64,000 nucleotides of DNA from Phorcus lineatus (lineage: Eukaryota > Mollusca > Gastropoda > Trochida > Trochidae). A program made the position numbers and the translations under genes. Positions 24,991-35,908 of the stretch are shown here, piece after piece; within the stretch, counting starts at the first letter, position 1, and the number at the start of each line of letters is the position of its first letter. Below the pieces are notes generated by a model, which saw only the letters and a program-made list of their open reading frames with translations, did no database searches and was not told where the DNA came from. The DNA lies in assembly GCA_921293015.1 (NCBI GenBank), contig OV121084.1:51991864-52055863 (forward strand), in the 5' to 3' direction.

Positions 24991-27155
24991 ACTTCGCTCT
25001 ATATACGGTTTCACCTAGAACTTCCAAAGACTGCGTTCTATTTTCAATTCTTCTTTTTCCATGGGAGATATGGAATCTGACGCTTGTAATTGGAGGAAAT
25101 ACGGTATATCCTATTCCAGCTTACTTTCCTCCTGTCTATCCAACTCGCCCTGGATAAGTGCAAGGACAAGAACAGGTATAGTCCTGCTTCATGACCGTTT
25201 GTTAAATAGGAGCCTTCAAAACAGTCTAGGCCCTCTTTCAGCAAGTCTAGATTTGACGGTGAAATGAAAAGCTTAAGAAAATAAAATAACATGATGGGGG
25301 TACAATTATTATTTCAAGAATTTCATATACTAAATTTTAGTCACAGGGAAAGTATGGGGAAACAAATGGGGGAGGTAGATTTAACAGTAGAAATCGTGAC
25401 TTTGTGTTTCCTTTAATCTTCCTAGAGAATATTCATAACGTTATGATAATGTGTACGGATATTAGACTCAAGTCTTTTCAGTACACGAGTCAATTAACTA
25501 TGATTCGCTCGTGACTTAGATATCATGTTTTAGAAAATAGGAAAAAATTCAAAAAATTAAAATATGTATTATGTATTATTTAAATATTTTGATTCAAATT
25601 ATTACTAAATATGATGTGGATAGAAAAAACTTTAAATGTGGTAGTTGATGTTGTTATAATATGAAACGTGATTATACTACAGAGAAACGTATATTTTTTA
25701 TATACCATCTTTGAATTTGTCAGTCCTTATTCACAGTTTTAAAAACTTTTCAGTATTCATTTATATGAAGACTTTTGAATGATATTTTATCAAAATGACA
25801 TAAGTTCGCTGTAGGTATTTCCAATCCAGTCATATTTTGCAATCATTTCTACAGGAAATTCAGAAAAAAGGTTATTGTTCAATTGTATTGTGCGAAAGGA
25901 CATGACTATATGATTTTTTATAAAAGATGATATCCAGTCGTGTCAGTCATAAGGCTTCCTCAAACAGCAATGATTTCAAATTTTTAACTTGTCAGTATCA
26001 CATCCTGGTTACAAACAAACACTATACGAAAGGCTTACGAGCACGTATATTTTATAGAGGTTTCCCGAACAGCTTAATGCGTGGGTTCAGCATAATACTT
26101 CCACTGTGTTGTGTCCTGAAGATTTTGAAAACGTTATGTAAACTCACGTACAGTGAATAAATGACCTTCTCTACTGAATCCCAGGGCACGGTGACAGCCG
26201 TTCAAAACACTGTTCTGTGTAAGCGGTGTACCGATTGGTGCATTTATTAATATTTTAAGTTCAAAAATAAACTTAAAAAATCAGATGTCCATAAATGATA
26301 ACAAAAAGACACCCCATGCTCTAAGACTAATCATAGCTATTTATATCTCAATATTCACTTTAGCAATACGGAAACGATTTGGTATTCACCTTCTAACAAC
26401 TGATGAATTTACCGGCACTAGGAAAATCTTTTATAAATAGAATAAATATATATGAAAAATATCTATGAAATGTTCTAACATTGCGTCTCAGAAAATTACT
26501 GTTATAGTGTACCCTCGTGTGCAAATGGGTTGCTTTTATATTTTGTCCATATTGAGTTATATATCGTCCATGATTAGATAGATTGTTTCTGGCAATCCTT
26601 TGATATTCAAATTGATAAGATTGGTAATATCCCTTATAGATATTGTCATAACACGTTATGCTCTGTAAGATATGAATACAATTCCCGTGTGGGTAAGTGT
26701 TATCCTGTTTTATTCTTCTCATCAAGTTCTCATATGACATGGCGTTATTTTAATGATTTGGTTCATAAAAATAAAAATTCTAAGAAGGAGGTTATTCGAG
26801 TGTCATGTTGGCCTGTCAGGTTGAATTAGATATGAATGAATTATGTTCTTCAGTTACAATTTTAAAAAAAATCCCATTAATCGTCATTGGTTGAGCAAAC
26901 TCAGTGTTGTGTTCATGTTTACGTCAGGCGTTGTTTATATAGTTTATACAGCTCGCCCTAATACTTTCTGTGTTGTTCTATGGAGCTGCGTGTTATGCTA
27001 AAACAAGCTAGTGTGTATGAACCGCCCAAATGGGCCTCGGCTTACCATTGTTCTTCAACAGACTTGCTCTGTAAGGGCTGTGGTCACCGGGAAACATAAA
27101 GAATACGTTTAACCAAAAATAGAAATAGTTTCTCACAAAACTATTGTTCTTTCAG

Positions 27156-27528
27156 AGACGTCAAGAAATGGAGGAACGTGGATAAACTCTGAACCCTGCA
27201 GCCCTGAACCAGTCTAATGTAAAGAAGTTTGAGGATTCATGCTATACGACAGCTTGTGACATGTATATCGAGGATTATGGGATTGTGATGTAACAAATGC
27301 GACGTGAGCAGATACGTGACAGGTGATCATGATGTGATCCAATGTTTACCTACTATTACACAGGTGTGAGTGCATCACTGTACACGTAAACCGCTCTTGT
27401 GTTTGGAGGGATACACCTGTGATGCAATGTGGGATTTGTGATGTAAGAGATACATGCTTTGAATGAAATGAGGTGAATTATGATTTTCCAAGAAGTGATG
27501 TTAGTGACGTCACAAAATGACCATTTGA
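27156..27528 (+). promoter_or_regulatory. Probable 5' UTR/promoter-proximal region of receptor 1, with CRE
   Basis: A good acceptor (CTATTGTTCTTTCAG) ends at 27155, so a spliced 5' UTR may start at 27156. Inside are a 9-bp inverted repeat (CACAGGTGT at 27359-27367 and ACACCTGTG at 27413-27421) and a full palindromic cAMP response element TGACGTCA at 27505-27512, only 17 bases before the first in-frame ATG. If the region is UTR, the CRE is transcribed; if transcription starts nearby, it would be a core promoter element. Several out-of-frame ATGs occur. Confidence 0.4.
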
Positions 27529-28950
27529 ATGAAAAATGAGATGTTATCAACGATGTTATCAAATATATCATACGAATATCGAACTTATGAATTGAAAATT
27601 TCAAGAGAAGGCGACGCAATGTCTGTTGCCGAAGGTTTGACTACGGTTCATCCTTACATATACAACGGAACCATTTCAATCGACCAGCTCAATCATGAAC
27701 GGAGGTTGTTCCAACTTCCGGTCGTGATCACTATGGGGATCATAATGGTGGCGGCCATCTTTGGGAACATCCTTGTCATATACGTGTACTTCACAAGAAA
27801 GATAACTCCTGCTTCGTTCTTCATAATACTCCTAGCTGTTGGTGATCTTATCAGCAGCTCTTTGTGTATACCATTCCAGATGTTCGATCTCAGCAACCCA
27901 TACAAGTACCCTGTGCCAGTTGCATGTAAGATCTTCAGATTCTTGGAAACCGTTGTGAACATTTGGTGTGGACTCATCCTCATGTGTATAGCCTTCGACA
28001 GGTACTTCAAGATCTGCAACCCTCTGCAGACGTACACCATGGGTAAAGCCAGGTCACTCGCTATTGTCATGTTCGCCATCACCCTCTCCATGTCCTGGCC
28101 CCAGCTCTTCCTCGTGGGTAAGAGGACAGTGCCGACTCCTATAGAAGGAGTCTATGGGGAGGACTGTTCAACTCAAGATGGACTCTTCGGCTCAGTGTAT
28201 TCCCTTCTCTTCCAGGGATCTATTAGTCTTCTTTTCGGTATATGTCTCCTGATATTCCTGTTGTTTTATAGCAGTATATTCATTGTGGTGATACGGCGGA
28301 AGAGACGAACTATCGGAGAAAGCTATTCTTTCAGATCCTCGTCACAAAATGAAAAGACTATGAACGGAGCAGACGAAAATGACATGCCTCTCGATGTGTT
28401 CCGCAGATCCTGCAGCAAATCTCAAGACAACATTGCCTTTACAGACGAGGAAACTGAGAAATACATCCAGCGGGCTATACGGGACTCGGCAATAGAGAAT
28501 GAAGATCTCAGACATTCCAAGGGCAGCATGAGAAGTAACTGCACGGAGCTGAGTCTTCAGAACGCTCTGACCAAGAAGATCAGATCCTCAATCGGTTCCA
28601 TAAGTGAAAGACTCTCCCTCTCGGAGAGCTACCCGTCTACCCGAAGTGCTCGGGTAGGGAAGATTACAAGCCGGGTACGGATACGTACTACCCGAACAAC
28701 TTTGATCTTCGCGCTTGTGACACTGGCGGGTGTAATTGGGTTCACTCCGTACCTGATAGTCGAGGTTTTGAGACAAGCTGGTGTCGCCTTCCAGCCAGGG
28801 ATGACGTCCACGGAGGACCTAATGTATGAGTTTCTCTCTAAATCTTACTTTCTAAACAACATTGCAAATCCATTGATCTATAGTATTATGAACCCGGCTT
28901 TCAGGAAGAACAGTCGGATTGGTTTGAAAAAGATTTTCAAATGCATTTAG
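27529..28950 (+). CDS. Class A (rhodopsin-like) G protein-coupled receptor, orphan, single coding exon
   Basis: The 473-codon frame has seven hydrophobic segments (about 64-88, 97-120, 132-156, 174-196, 224-254, 390-412, 433-455). Class A landmarks are present: GN80 in TM1, LAVGD106 in TM2, C133 and DRY 157-159 in TM3, W190-P in TM4, C213 in loop 2 and NPLIY 447-451 in TM7. The TM6 CWxP motif is changed to GFTP. Intracellular loop 3 is long (about 134 residues) and Ser-rich. Helix 8 ends in KCI, a possible palmitoylation site. An in-frame TGA directly precedes the ATG at 27529. Met31 at 27619 has a better start context and keeps glycosylation site NGT (46), so it may be the real start. Ligand unknown; it resembles lineage-expanded invertebrate peptide-type receptors. 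It acts at the plasma membrane. Confidence 0.88.
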   Translation: MKNEMLSTMLSNISYEYRTYELKISREGDAMSVAEGLTTVHPYIYNGTISIDQLNHERRLFQLPVVITMGIIMVAAIFGNILVIYVYFTRKITPASFFIILLAVGDLISSSLCIPFQMFDLSNPYKYPVPVACKIFRFLETVVNIWCGLILMCIAFDRYFKICNPLQTYTMGKARSLAIVMFAITLSMSWPQLFLVGKRTVPTPIEGVYGEDCSTQDGLFGSVYSLLFQGSISLLFGICLLIFLLFYSSIFIVVIRRKRRTIGESYSFRSSSQNEKTMNGADENDMPLDVFRRSCSKSQDNIAFTDEETEKYIQRAIRDSAIENEDLRHSKGSMRSNCTELSLQNALTKKIRSSIGSISERLSLSESYPSTRSARVGKITSRVRIRTTRTTLIFALVTLAGVIGFTPYLIVEVLRQAGVAFQPGMTSTEDLMYEFLSKSYFLNNIANPLIYSIMNPAFRKNSRIGLKKIFKCI

Positions 28951-29156
28951 CAGTATTATTTAAGATGTTATGATTGTCGGTGTAACTGCTCGAAAGACTG
29001 CTGATTTTGTGATAGGCTGTTTCTTTCAAAGAATGCAAAGTCGAATTGAATATATGTTCATTTTTCATGTTACATGCATCCATTTATCCCGATTATTTAC
29101 GTGGGAATACTCATTCAGTGTCATGATTTTCATCTGTTTGTTTTGTCTAAAACGAT

Positions 29157-29162
29157 AATAAA
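29157..29162 (+). other. Candidate polyadenylation signal of receptor 1
   Basis: AATAAA lies 207 bases after the stop codon. Further AATAAA hexamers follow near 29345 and 29410, so alternative ends are possible. Confidence 0.4.
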
Positions 29163-31089
29163 TTAAGTGGAATTTTATCAATACAGTGATACATGAAATC
29201 TTTAATGAATTTAATTTACATTATTGTAGATCTTGTGCTGAAATTGTTACAGATTGAAGTATTATATATGTAAAATCTGATAATGAGAACAAAATACGAG
29301 TTCGTTTTCTTCCTATCTTTCATATTTACATTTATATTCACCAAAATAAACAGTTGATTTTTCCAAGAATACACTACGGTAAATTTTGTTGATTACGTGT
29401 TTTCTGAAATAAACATGTAATAAAGTTTTTAAATGAATCTTTCTAAATGAATATCATTGAATTAAATGTTTTCGTCATGAAGAATAATCGGTCTTCCACA
29501 TGATATGAGGGACTTTATGACAAGTTTACTTTTATATTCAAGCATAAACGTCCCATATGCTACTCACTTATGTCTGATGATCAAGTTATTAATTAAACAT
29601 ATATTTACAAATGAAGTTAAATTCCATTCAAATTTTTATATATTGAATTATAAGGAATATTTCTCAATGTTGAAAGTCTGGGTATTCATATTACTTGTTC
29701 TGTAATGGTCAGTTTATGGTTCCAGCATTTGGAAATTTCGCGAGGCGCGGTTTTATTGGTCATCGGTAAGTCTTCCATGCTAATGATGGAATAAAAATGT
29801 CTGAGTGGTTTAAGGAATACTGCATAAACCCAATGTTTATGGCAGAATACTTTTCGATAATACTAGCCCATTGGTATGGAAAGAGTTGATTTAAACATAG
29901 CAAAACGTATTTAACGTTTAGGATAGATTTCATGGATATTGATTTTCACAATGTCGATGTTTTTTTCTTAAAAAAGGTATAAATAACGATATGTCGTCTT
30001 TGTGAAAAAGTTGACCTTCTGAACTACTTGTCTTTTCTGTAACAAAAAGTTGAAGAAATCTCCCAAGTAGTTCATTTCCGAGATAAACAGAACTATAAAA
30101 CAGTTTTAATTGACAACATTATAAAATATGGTCGAATGCCGACTAGAATTTTGTTAAAACTACCGTTTGTAAATCCTAAATGTACTTAACAAAAGAACTT
30201 AGAAGCCACTCCAGTTATAAAAAACGATTTTACAACTCATAACCTTTTGCACACTTGCTTGTCACATATTAATAAATGTATCTAAATGTATTTCATGAAT
30301 AACAGCTGGAGAAAATTATTGATAATCCTGCCATAAAACGGGATTCACTTTGTAGCTTCACGTACTAACGCCAAGGGATATGAATATAAATCTTGTTTAT
30401 ATCAAGCAAAGATTGCTATCGTATAATTACGTAACAAGTATTAAATCCTAATAACACCCAGGATATCTCGACGGAAGGACAACACTACAAGTTGGTCATA
30501 TAAAGCAGTGATATGGGTTGACTCGACACGGGGATATTCCATATATCAATGTGACTATACGATCTCACTTTTTCTCTACTGTCCAAATTTTACGCACCAT
30601 GAGCAGATATTGTCGGATAAACAAAGCCGGATATTAAATGTCCTTCTAGTGCTTGCAGCTTTTATACAAAGCCAGCTTTTAGAATATCATGTTTATGATC
30701 TAGCATACACAATTGAAATATGCCCTTAGAGAAGTGGGAATTGTTTATTCTCGCTAAATCTAGGCCACACTAGGGTACCTAAGGCTGAATGTTCCGATGC
30801 TCTTCAGTTTATCACCTCTGGGACTTCATAAGGAAAATATGTACCGAAATTACCTCCCTTAGATTTGAGTAAGCTACGTCGATTGGACCTGCGAACCTCT
30901 CAAATAACGTCTTACATCACGCTAACGGTTTCATCTGAAGCTCAATTTTAAATCCTTGATCTTTGACTGAAAAGAAGTTTTTACACTAAGCGTTACCAAA
31001 CCCAAAGTTCAATACTCTCGTATCGATTTGTATCATTATGTTAATTTTCATAACAATATGAGTACAGATTTTTCTGATGCAAAATCCTT

Positions 31090-31205
31090 GTGAAGGTCAT
31101 CAGAGCATTGAGCCCTGGGTGACCGAGGATGGATCTGAACTCGCCTTCGGAGAGACTATAATGCTCTTGGTGAAGGCAAATAATGCCTGAATGATTGATT
31201 GATTG
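31090..31205 (+). repeat. Possible SINE-like fragment with ATTG tail
   Basis: A short GC-richer segment (AGCCCTGGGTGACCGAGG, CTCGCCTTCGGAGAG) ends in ATGATTGATTGATTG, a simple tetranucleotide tail like those of some invertebrate retroposons. No target duplication or tRNA-like promoter boxes were identified. Confidence 0.3.
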
Positions 31206-32032
31206 TGTGAGAGGTTAACACTAGCAGAATTCATATCTGATACACTATATTACAAAGCTAAACACAATAAAATCACCAATTCTGACAAGAATTCAAGACA
31301 ATGATGTACTATTTTTGCATCTTTTATAATGTTTTACATAAGAATATTTGGACACCAGTTTTCTATACTGATCACTGTCACTTCAAATATTGTTCGGGTT
31401 GGTGGACACTGCCAAATCATTACAAAAGCACAAGGAGGTTATTCAACCATTTTTAATGCAAGGCATGCTAGTTTCATTTGAATTTGTTTGTAGTTTTGCA
31501 TTCTCTCCCCACAGATGTAGCTCCGTCATTAATTCCTATACTACCTCTGTTATAATAAGACCTCTTTTCGAACTTCCAGCAGGTTTCCCTAGCGTCAAAA
31601 TATTGCACATAGACATCCTTGCAATATTTCACCCAATTAAAACATCACATGCATTTATACCTGTGTTTTCTGGCCTTAGTGGCGAGACTATATATCCCGA
31701 TTCTAGTTTCATTAGGCGAGACGATATATCATGGAATTATTGCCAAGGAACCTGCGAGACGATTATCATCGCGATACAGTGGTTTCTTTACAGCTTATGA
31801 AAGAACTATAGATAGGACATAGAACAGTAATGTTAATCCTTAGATACCAAATTGTCATAGATATTACATGAAGGGAAATCACAAAATTAGAGTGACTGTG
31901 CAATTACATATAAAATATCGGAAACATCATATAATTTCTCTTTCTGTTTCTGTTCTAATCACTGTTATCTCTGAAATAGAAGAAAAGCCTTTGTAGCTTT
32001 TATAGATATTTGTTTGAAACAAATTATGTAAA

Positions 32033-32195
32033 CAGTATCGGGATATATTGTCTCTTATGGCGATACATCGATGTATCGTGGACCCTCACGATATACATAT
32101 TCTGATATATTGTCTAAACGTGTTTTTATCGATGCACTCATATCGCATAGTAGACGATGCAAACATCGATACTATCGATGAATCGTTACACCACC
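32033..32195. mobile_element. hAT-like MITE remnant with ATCGATA-rich ends
   Basis: The right end reads, inward on the minus strand, GTGGTGTAACGATTCATCG, a string familiar from hAT-type MITE ends. The interior is packed with TATCG/CGATA palindromes, including CGATACATCGATGTATCG at 32061-32078. The left end is eroded, so boundaries are approximate. Confidence 0.45.
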
Positions 32196-33000
32196 ACATG
32201 CATTGATAAGATATGTGTTGTCACCCAGGCCTGTGCAATGATACAGTCCATAATTAAAGCGAATTTGTTCTGTAAAGAAGAATCAAAGTGTAAAATGATA
32301 TTCAAATAAAGTTTAGCTTTCCGAAAGCATGCCGAAATAACTCAGGCGTTGTGAATGAGAACTTTTGAATCTTTTACTCATCAAGTAAGACTTCTACATT
32401 TCTAGTCCGAGAAACAATCGAATAAGGACAGAGGTTGTATAGGAATTTATGACGGAGAATTTATTTATTAGAATAATGGTAGTTTTGATGTACAGAAACT
32501 AAGATTATTTTGTTCTAAAAAGTGAAAAAAAGAAACCGTAATACAAGACTTTTTCTTTAATGAGACATGTGTGGGAGTTCTAATAATAGAAGCTAGTCTT
32601 ATTTCGGCCAATTACACGTGTTTGTTGAAACGCTTAACCAGCATATTCATCAATCACGTGTAGCTCAGCATGTATAGCCTGTCTTACAGTCTCCCAGAAT
32701 CAATCCATTTCTCCACCTCAACGTTTATAGAATAAAACAACCGCCGGAAAAAAACAAGCGTAGATTCCTTCACATACACAACATAAATCCCAAACCTTCT
32801 TCATAATTACATGAAGCATTTCATTTCCTAAACAAATAAACAGAGATTAACACTAAGACAGTGCCTGTTTCAAATTAGCAAGATGTGCGCAGCTTAGGTA
32901 TTGTTAATGAAAATAGGGGCAAATAAGTACTGCCATTTCCCGAAGATATACCAGTTTACAAAGCATGGTTCTGTGTAAGTACCTGTAAAATGTACTGAGT

Positions 33001-33059
33001 GACACGGCGCCCTTGATTAGGGAAGCTAATGAACGGCAAAAGACACGGCGCCCTTGATT
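33001..33059. repeat. Short direct repeat, 18 bp x 2
   Basis: GACACGGCGCCCTTGATT occurs at 33001-33018 and 33042-33059, 41 bases apart. It is GC-rich in an AT-rich setting. Confidence 0.85.
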
Positions 33060-33978
33060 TGTGATGCCTCGTAGACGGAATCGGGTTCGCTAACACAATA
33101 AACTCGGAGCTCTCCCATGTCATTGATGCCACTACTGTTTAACGTTGCCAATTCCCTCTTAAAGTTTCTGTTCTCGAAAGCAAACCATTGGCAAAAAATA
33201 TTTATGGTAACAAACAGATGACCTAACTATTTTCGAACATTGTCAAGTTATTTCACACTAATGAGTCAAACTTGTAAAGATAATGAGGTTGTAGGATGAA
33301 TTATAGATTAATTCTTCAAATGTTCCCCAATAAACATTGATAAATGTAATATCCTCAGGGAGTCAAACCATCTCATTACTCAATTCCCAACAATCCGTAG
33401 TCGTAATTAAGTATCAAGGGGGAAAACACTGGCGGCCATTTTTGTGTGAACATCTTTTATTTATTTGAGGTAAGGAAATTTATTTGCATAGCTTTACCGA
33501 TTATGGCAAGTTCATAAAAAAACTGCTTTTTTTCAATTGAAAATATTTTTTTTCGTTTTCACGAGGTCACTTTATTGATCTAAAATGCGTGCTATTGTCC
33601 TTTAGAGAGAAATACATGCTTCTTAAGAGTACCCTCAGCGCTACATTAAAGTGTGTTAAAAAAGGCAAAGTTCATGCTCGAGACATATATTTGATGATTA
33701 TCACAAAATGATATTTTTTATTGCTCTGTTTCCTATTTGCTGAATTACATATGTTATATATTGGGCATTTATGAATCTATAGTTGCCCGGTATTTTCTGG
33801 GAAACCTGTCTTCTAATATATACTTCATAGGAAATATACAAATAACAAAGCTATACAAGTACCTTTTCTCTGATTAAAGGAAAATAAACAACAATGGAAT
33901 AAGTGGTATGTGTTTCATTTGAGATTATATTATGATAAACATCAATTTGGCATATGTGTAACTTCGACACGTAGATCT

Positions 33979-34400
33979 ATTTGTTAGAGTTCTCCAGGAA
34001 AACGTGCTGTGCATAAAAAAAAAATTCATCTGGTCTTGGGATTACGTTACTCTGCGCTCTGGAGAAGTGCCAGTCAGCAGAAATAGGAGGACGTTATTAT
34101 TTCATTGCCTCGTACCAGAGTATATCTCCAGATTGTGGAATGAAGGGTGTTCAGCTAAGGAGTGGCGGGTTAATGAATATGAAATCATACAGATAGTATT
34201 TGTGAGGATTTGCGAAAGAGCATTATTCAACACAGGCTTGGTATGTTTTGAGTATTTTAGAATCAAAACCTGGTTTTTTTATGAGTAAATATGACTCATA
34301 GATTTATAGAGTTCAAAATCGTTCTCATCACTTAAGAATGCATTAGGGATGTTTTGAATTATATTTGTACGAAAATAAGACAATTCTTGAAAATAGTTCT
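33979..34400 (+). repeat. Dispersed repeat, copy B, upstream of the second receptor
   Basis: Same-strand counterpart of 24564-24990. The best-conserved part is the block with TTCATCTGGTCTTGGGATTA and CTGCGCTCTGGAGA. An open frame of 94 codons crosses it but matches nothing known and is not kept in the other copy. Confidence 0.75.
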
Positions 34401-35743
34401 ACAGTTGATGCATAAGCTTGTTAATATTGCTAACACCATACGGGCATGATTGATACGTTAATGGTGTGCGCAGACAATAAGTTTTTATCTTATTCACAGA
34501 AAAGTGTCGGAAACAACAGCCTGGGGGACATCTGAAATCGACGTTGAAGAACTTTCCACGATAAAAACATTTTTTGATTAAACTTACAGGCATCTATCGA
34601 GTTCAGATTTCATCACGACTGTTATTTTAATAGGATGGGTGTATATCCACGGAGAAGCATAATTAATCCTTCAAATGTAATATTTGGACAGACACATTTG
34701 AGATCACACCTGTATACCTTCATAATCTCTATCATTACAAACAAGATTTCGTTCGTGTTCAATGCTTTCTTTTATATCGAACTTTGCACAAGTTTGTAAA
34801 ATTAATAACCATAACATAACTCGATACTTGCTTACATTTATGTTTTAATTATAAACATGTATTCATTTTTCTTAGTCACTATGGTGACTAAAACGCAATC
34901 TTTTCATGATTTTCCTACAACTCACTATAGCCATTCAAATAATTCATCATTCAATCTAGTTCTCGACGTTGTTGCAGATAATGTTATGAACAAAATGTAA
35001 ATTTTCACTTAACAGCGTAGAAAATCGCCCATTACAAATACTATACATGCTAAACAAGCAATGCATTTATATTTGTTTCAACTTTCAGCAATTAAACCAT
35101 ACCTAATGTAACAACGCCTTCTAGGAGAAGGTCGTTCGGATAGTCTTGTGTATTGTTGTGCAGCCCTATATATAGTTTACCCTCTACGTTTACAATTATA
35201 GATAACTGCAAGGCATTGCACCTTAGAGAAATTGTTATATTTTGAAATGCTACACAATTCTACCATCTGACGTTCGTAAAGTTCAAAATATATCAAAGAT
35301 AAGTTGAGGCCTCACATATACGTTACGCTAAAGACGCACATCTAGAATACTCGTTCATGACGTCAACGTAACCCGACTTCTTTGGAAATATGGCTCGAGG
35401 TAGCAAAAAAGTCGGTTTCCTCTGTTAGTCGTCTCCTAAATGGCATATGTCAAAATTATGGCACCGTGAACTGCATCATCACCTGTTATAGGATGCTAAG
35501 CGGGCTTAGAATCGCGGAAATTTGATAACACCCGAACTTTTATCAACTGAATAATAAACCGTTGTCGAAACATACTTAGAATTGTGTAATCAATTCAAAG
35601 TACGTTTTATAATCAAAATATTATCATGGAATTCACATGTTAAGCAAAAACGGCAAGTTTTGGGTGTGTAGTACAAAAAGAGCACTAAATATTAACCAGA
35701 ATGGAATGGATAAAGACGTGAAGGACGACTGCATACAGTCAGA

Positions 35744-35908
35744 GAAGAAGACAATGAATTATTATTGATTATCAACTTCTTTATGTTACTGATAGCGACG
35801 TTTCGGTATAGCTTCTAATACCGTTTTCAATTTAAAATAAAAGTAGATAATCCATAATAATTCCTTATCTTCCTTAAACTGACAACTTCTAGAATGCCAC
35901 TCAAACAG
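35744..35908 (-). mobile_element. Short foldback element, copy 2 (about 165 bp)
   Basis: In reverse orientation this stretch matches the element at 9949-10135, sharing AGTGGCATT.TAGAAGTTG, AAGGAAGA.AA.G and TATACCGAAAC.TCGC. It is flanked by the direct repeat TACAGTCAGA (35734-35743 and 35909-35918), a plausible target duplication. The arms are about 35-40 bases and imperfect. The centre holds a unique stretch (GAAAACGGTATTAGAAGC on the minus strand) that copy 1 lacks. Confidence 0.72.

Larger units (their letters stand above)
18600..27155. other. Intergenic or 5' UTR intron stretch before the first receptor gene
   Basis: There is no recognisable coding exon. Two short CpG-richer patches stand out: 18603-18746, which ends GGACAG followed by a good plus-strand donor GTGAGAG at 18747, and 19900-20050, which has a direct repeat TGACCT C TGACCC at 19954-19966 and a GTGAGT at about 20034. 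Either could be a non-coding first exon of the receptor at 27.5 kb, joined to the acceptor TTCTTTCAG ending at 27155. That link is speculative. The rest holds tandem repeats described separately. Confidence 0.35.

Noticed and set aside
26393..26740. 115-codon minus-strand open frame
   Set aside because: Low-complexity residue content (Tyr/Asn/His rich) expected from AT-rich noise; no recognisable family.
31390..31800. 136-codon open frame
   Set aside because: No domain or composition signal; contains local duplicated text and sits in AT-rich intergenic sequence.
33066..33100. tRNA-like T-arm text (GAATCGGGTTCG)
   Set aside because: No acceptor, D-arm or anticodon arm could be paired around it.
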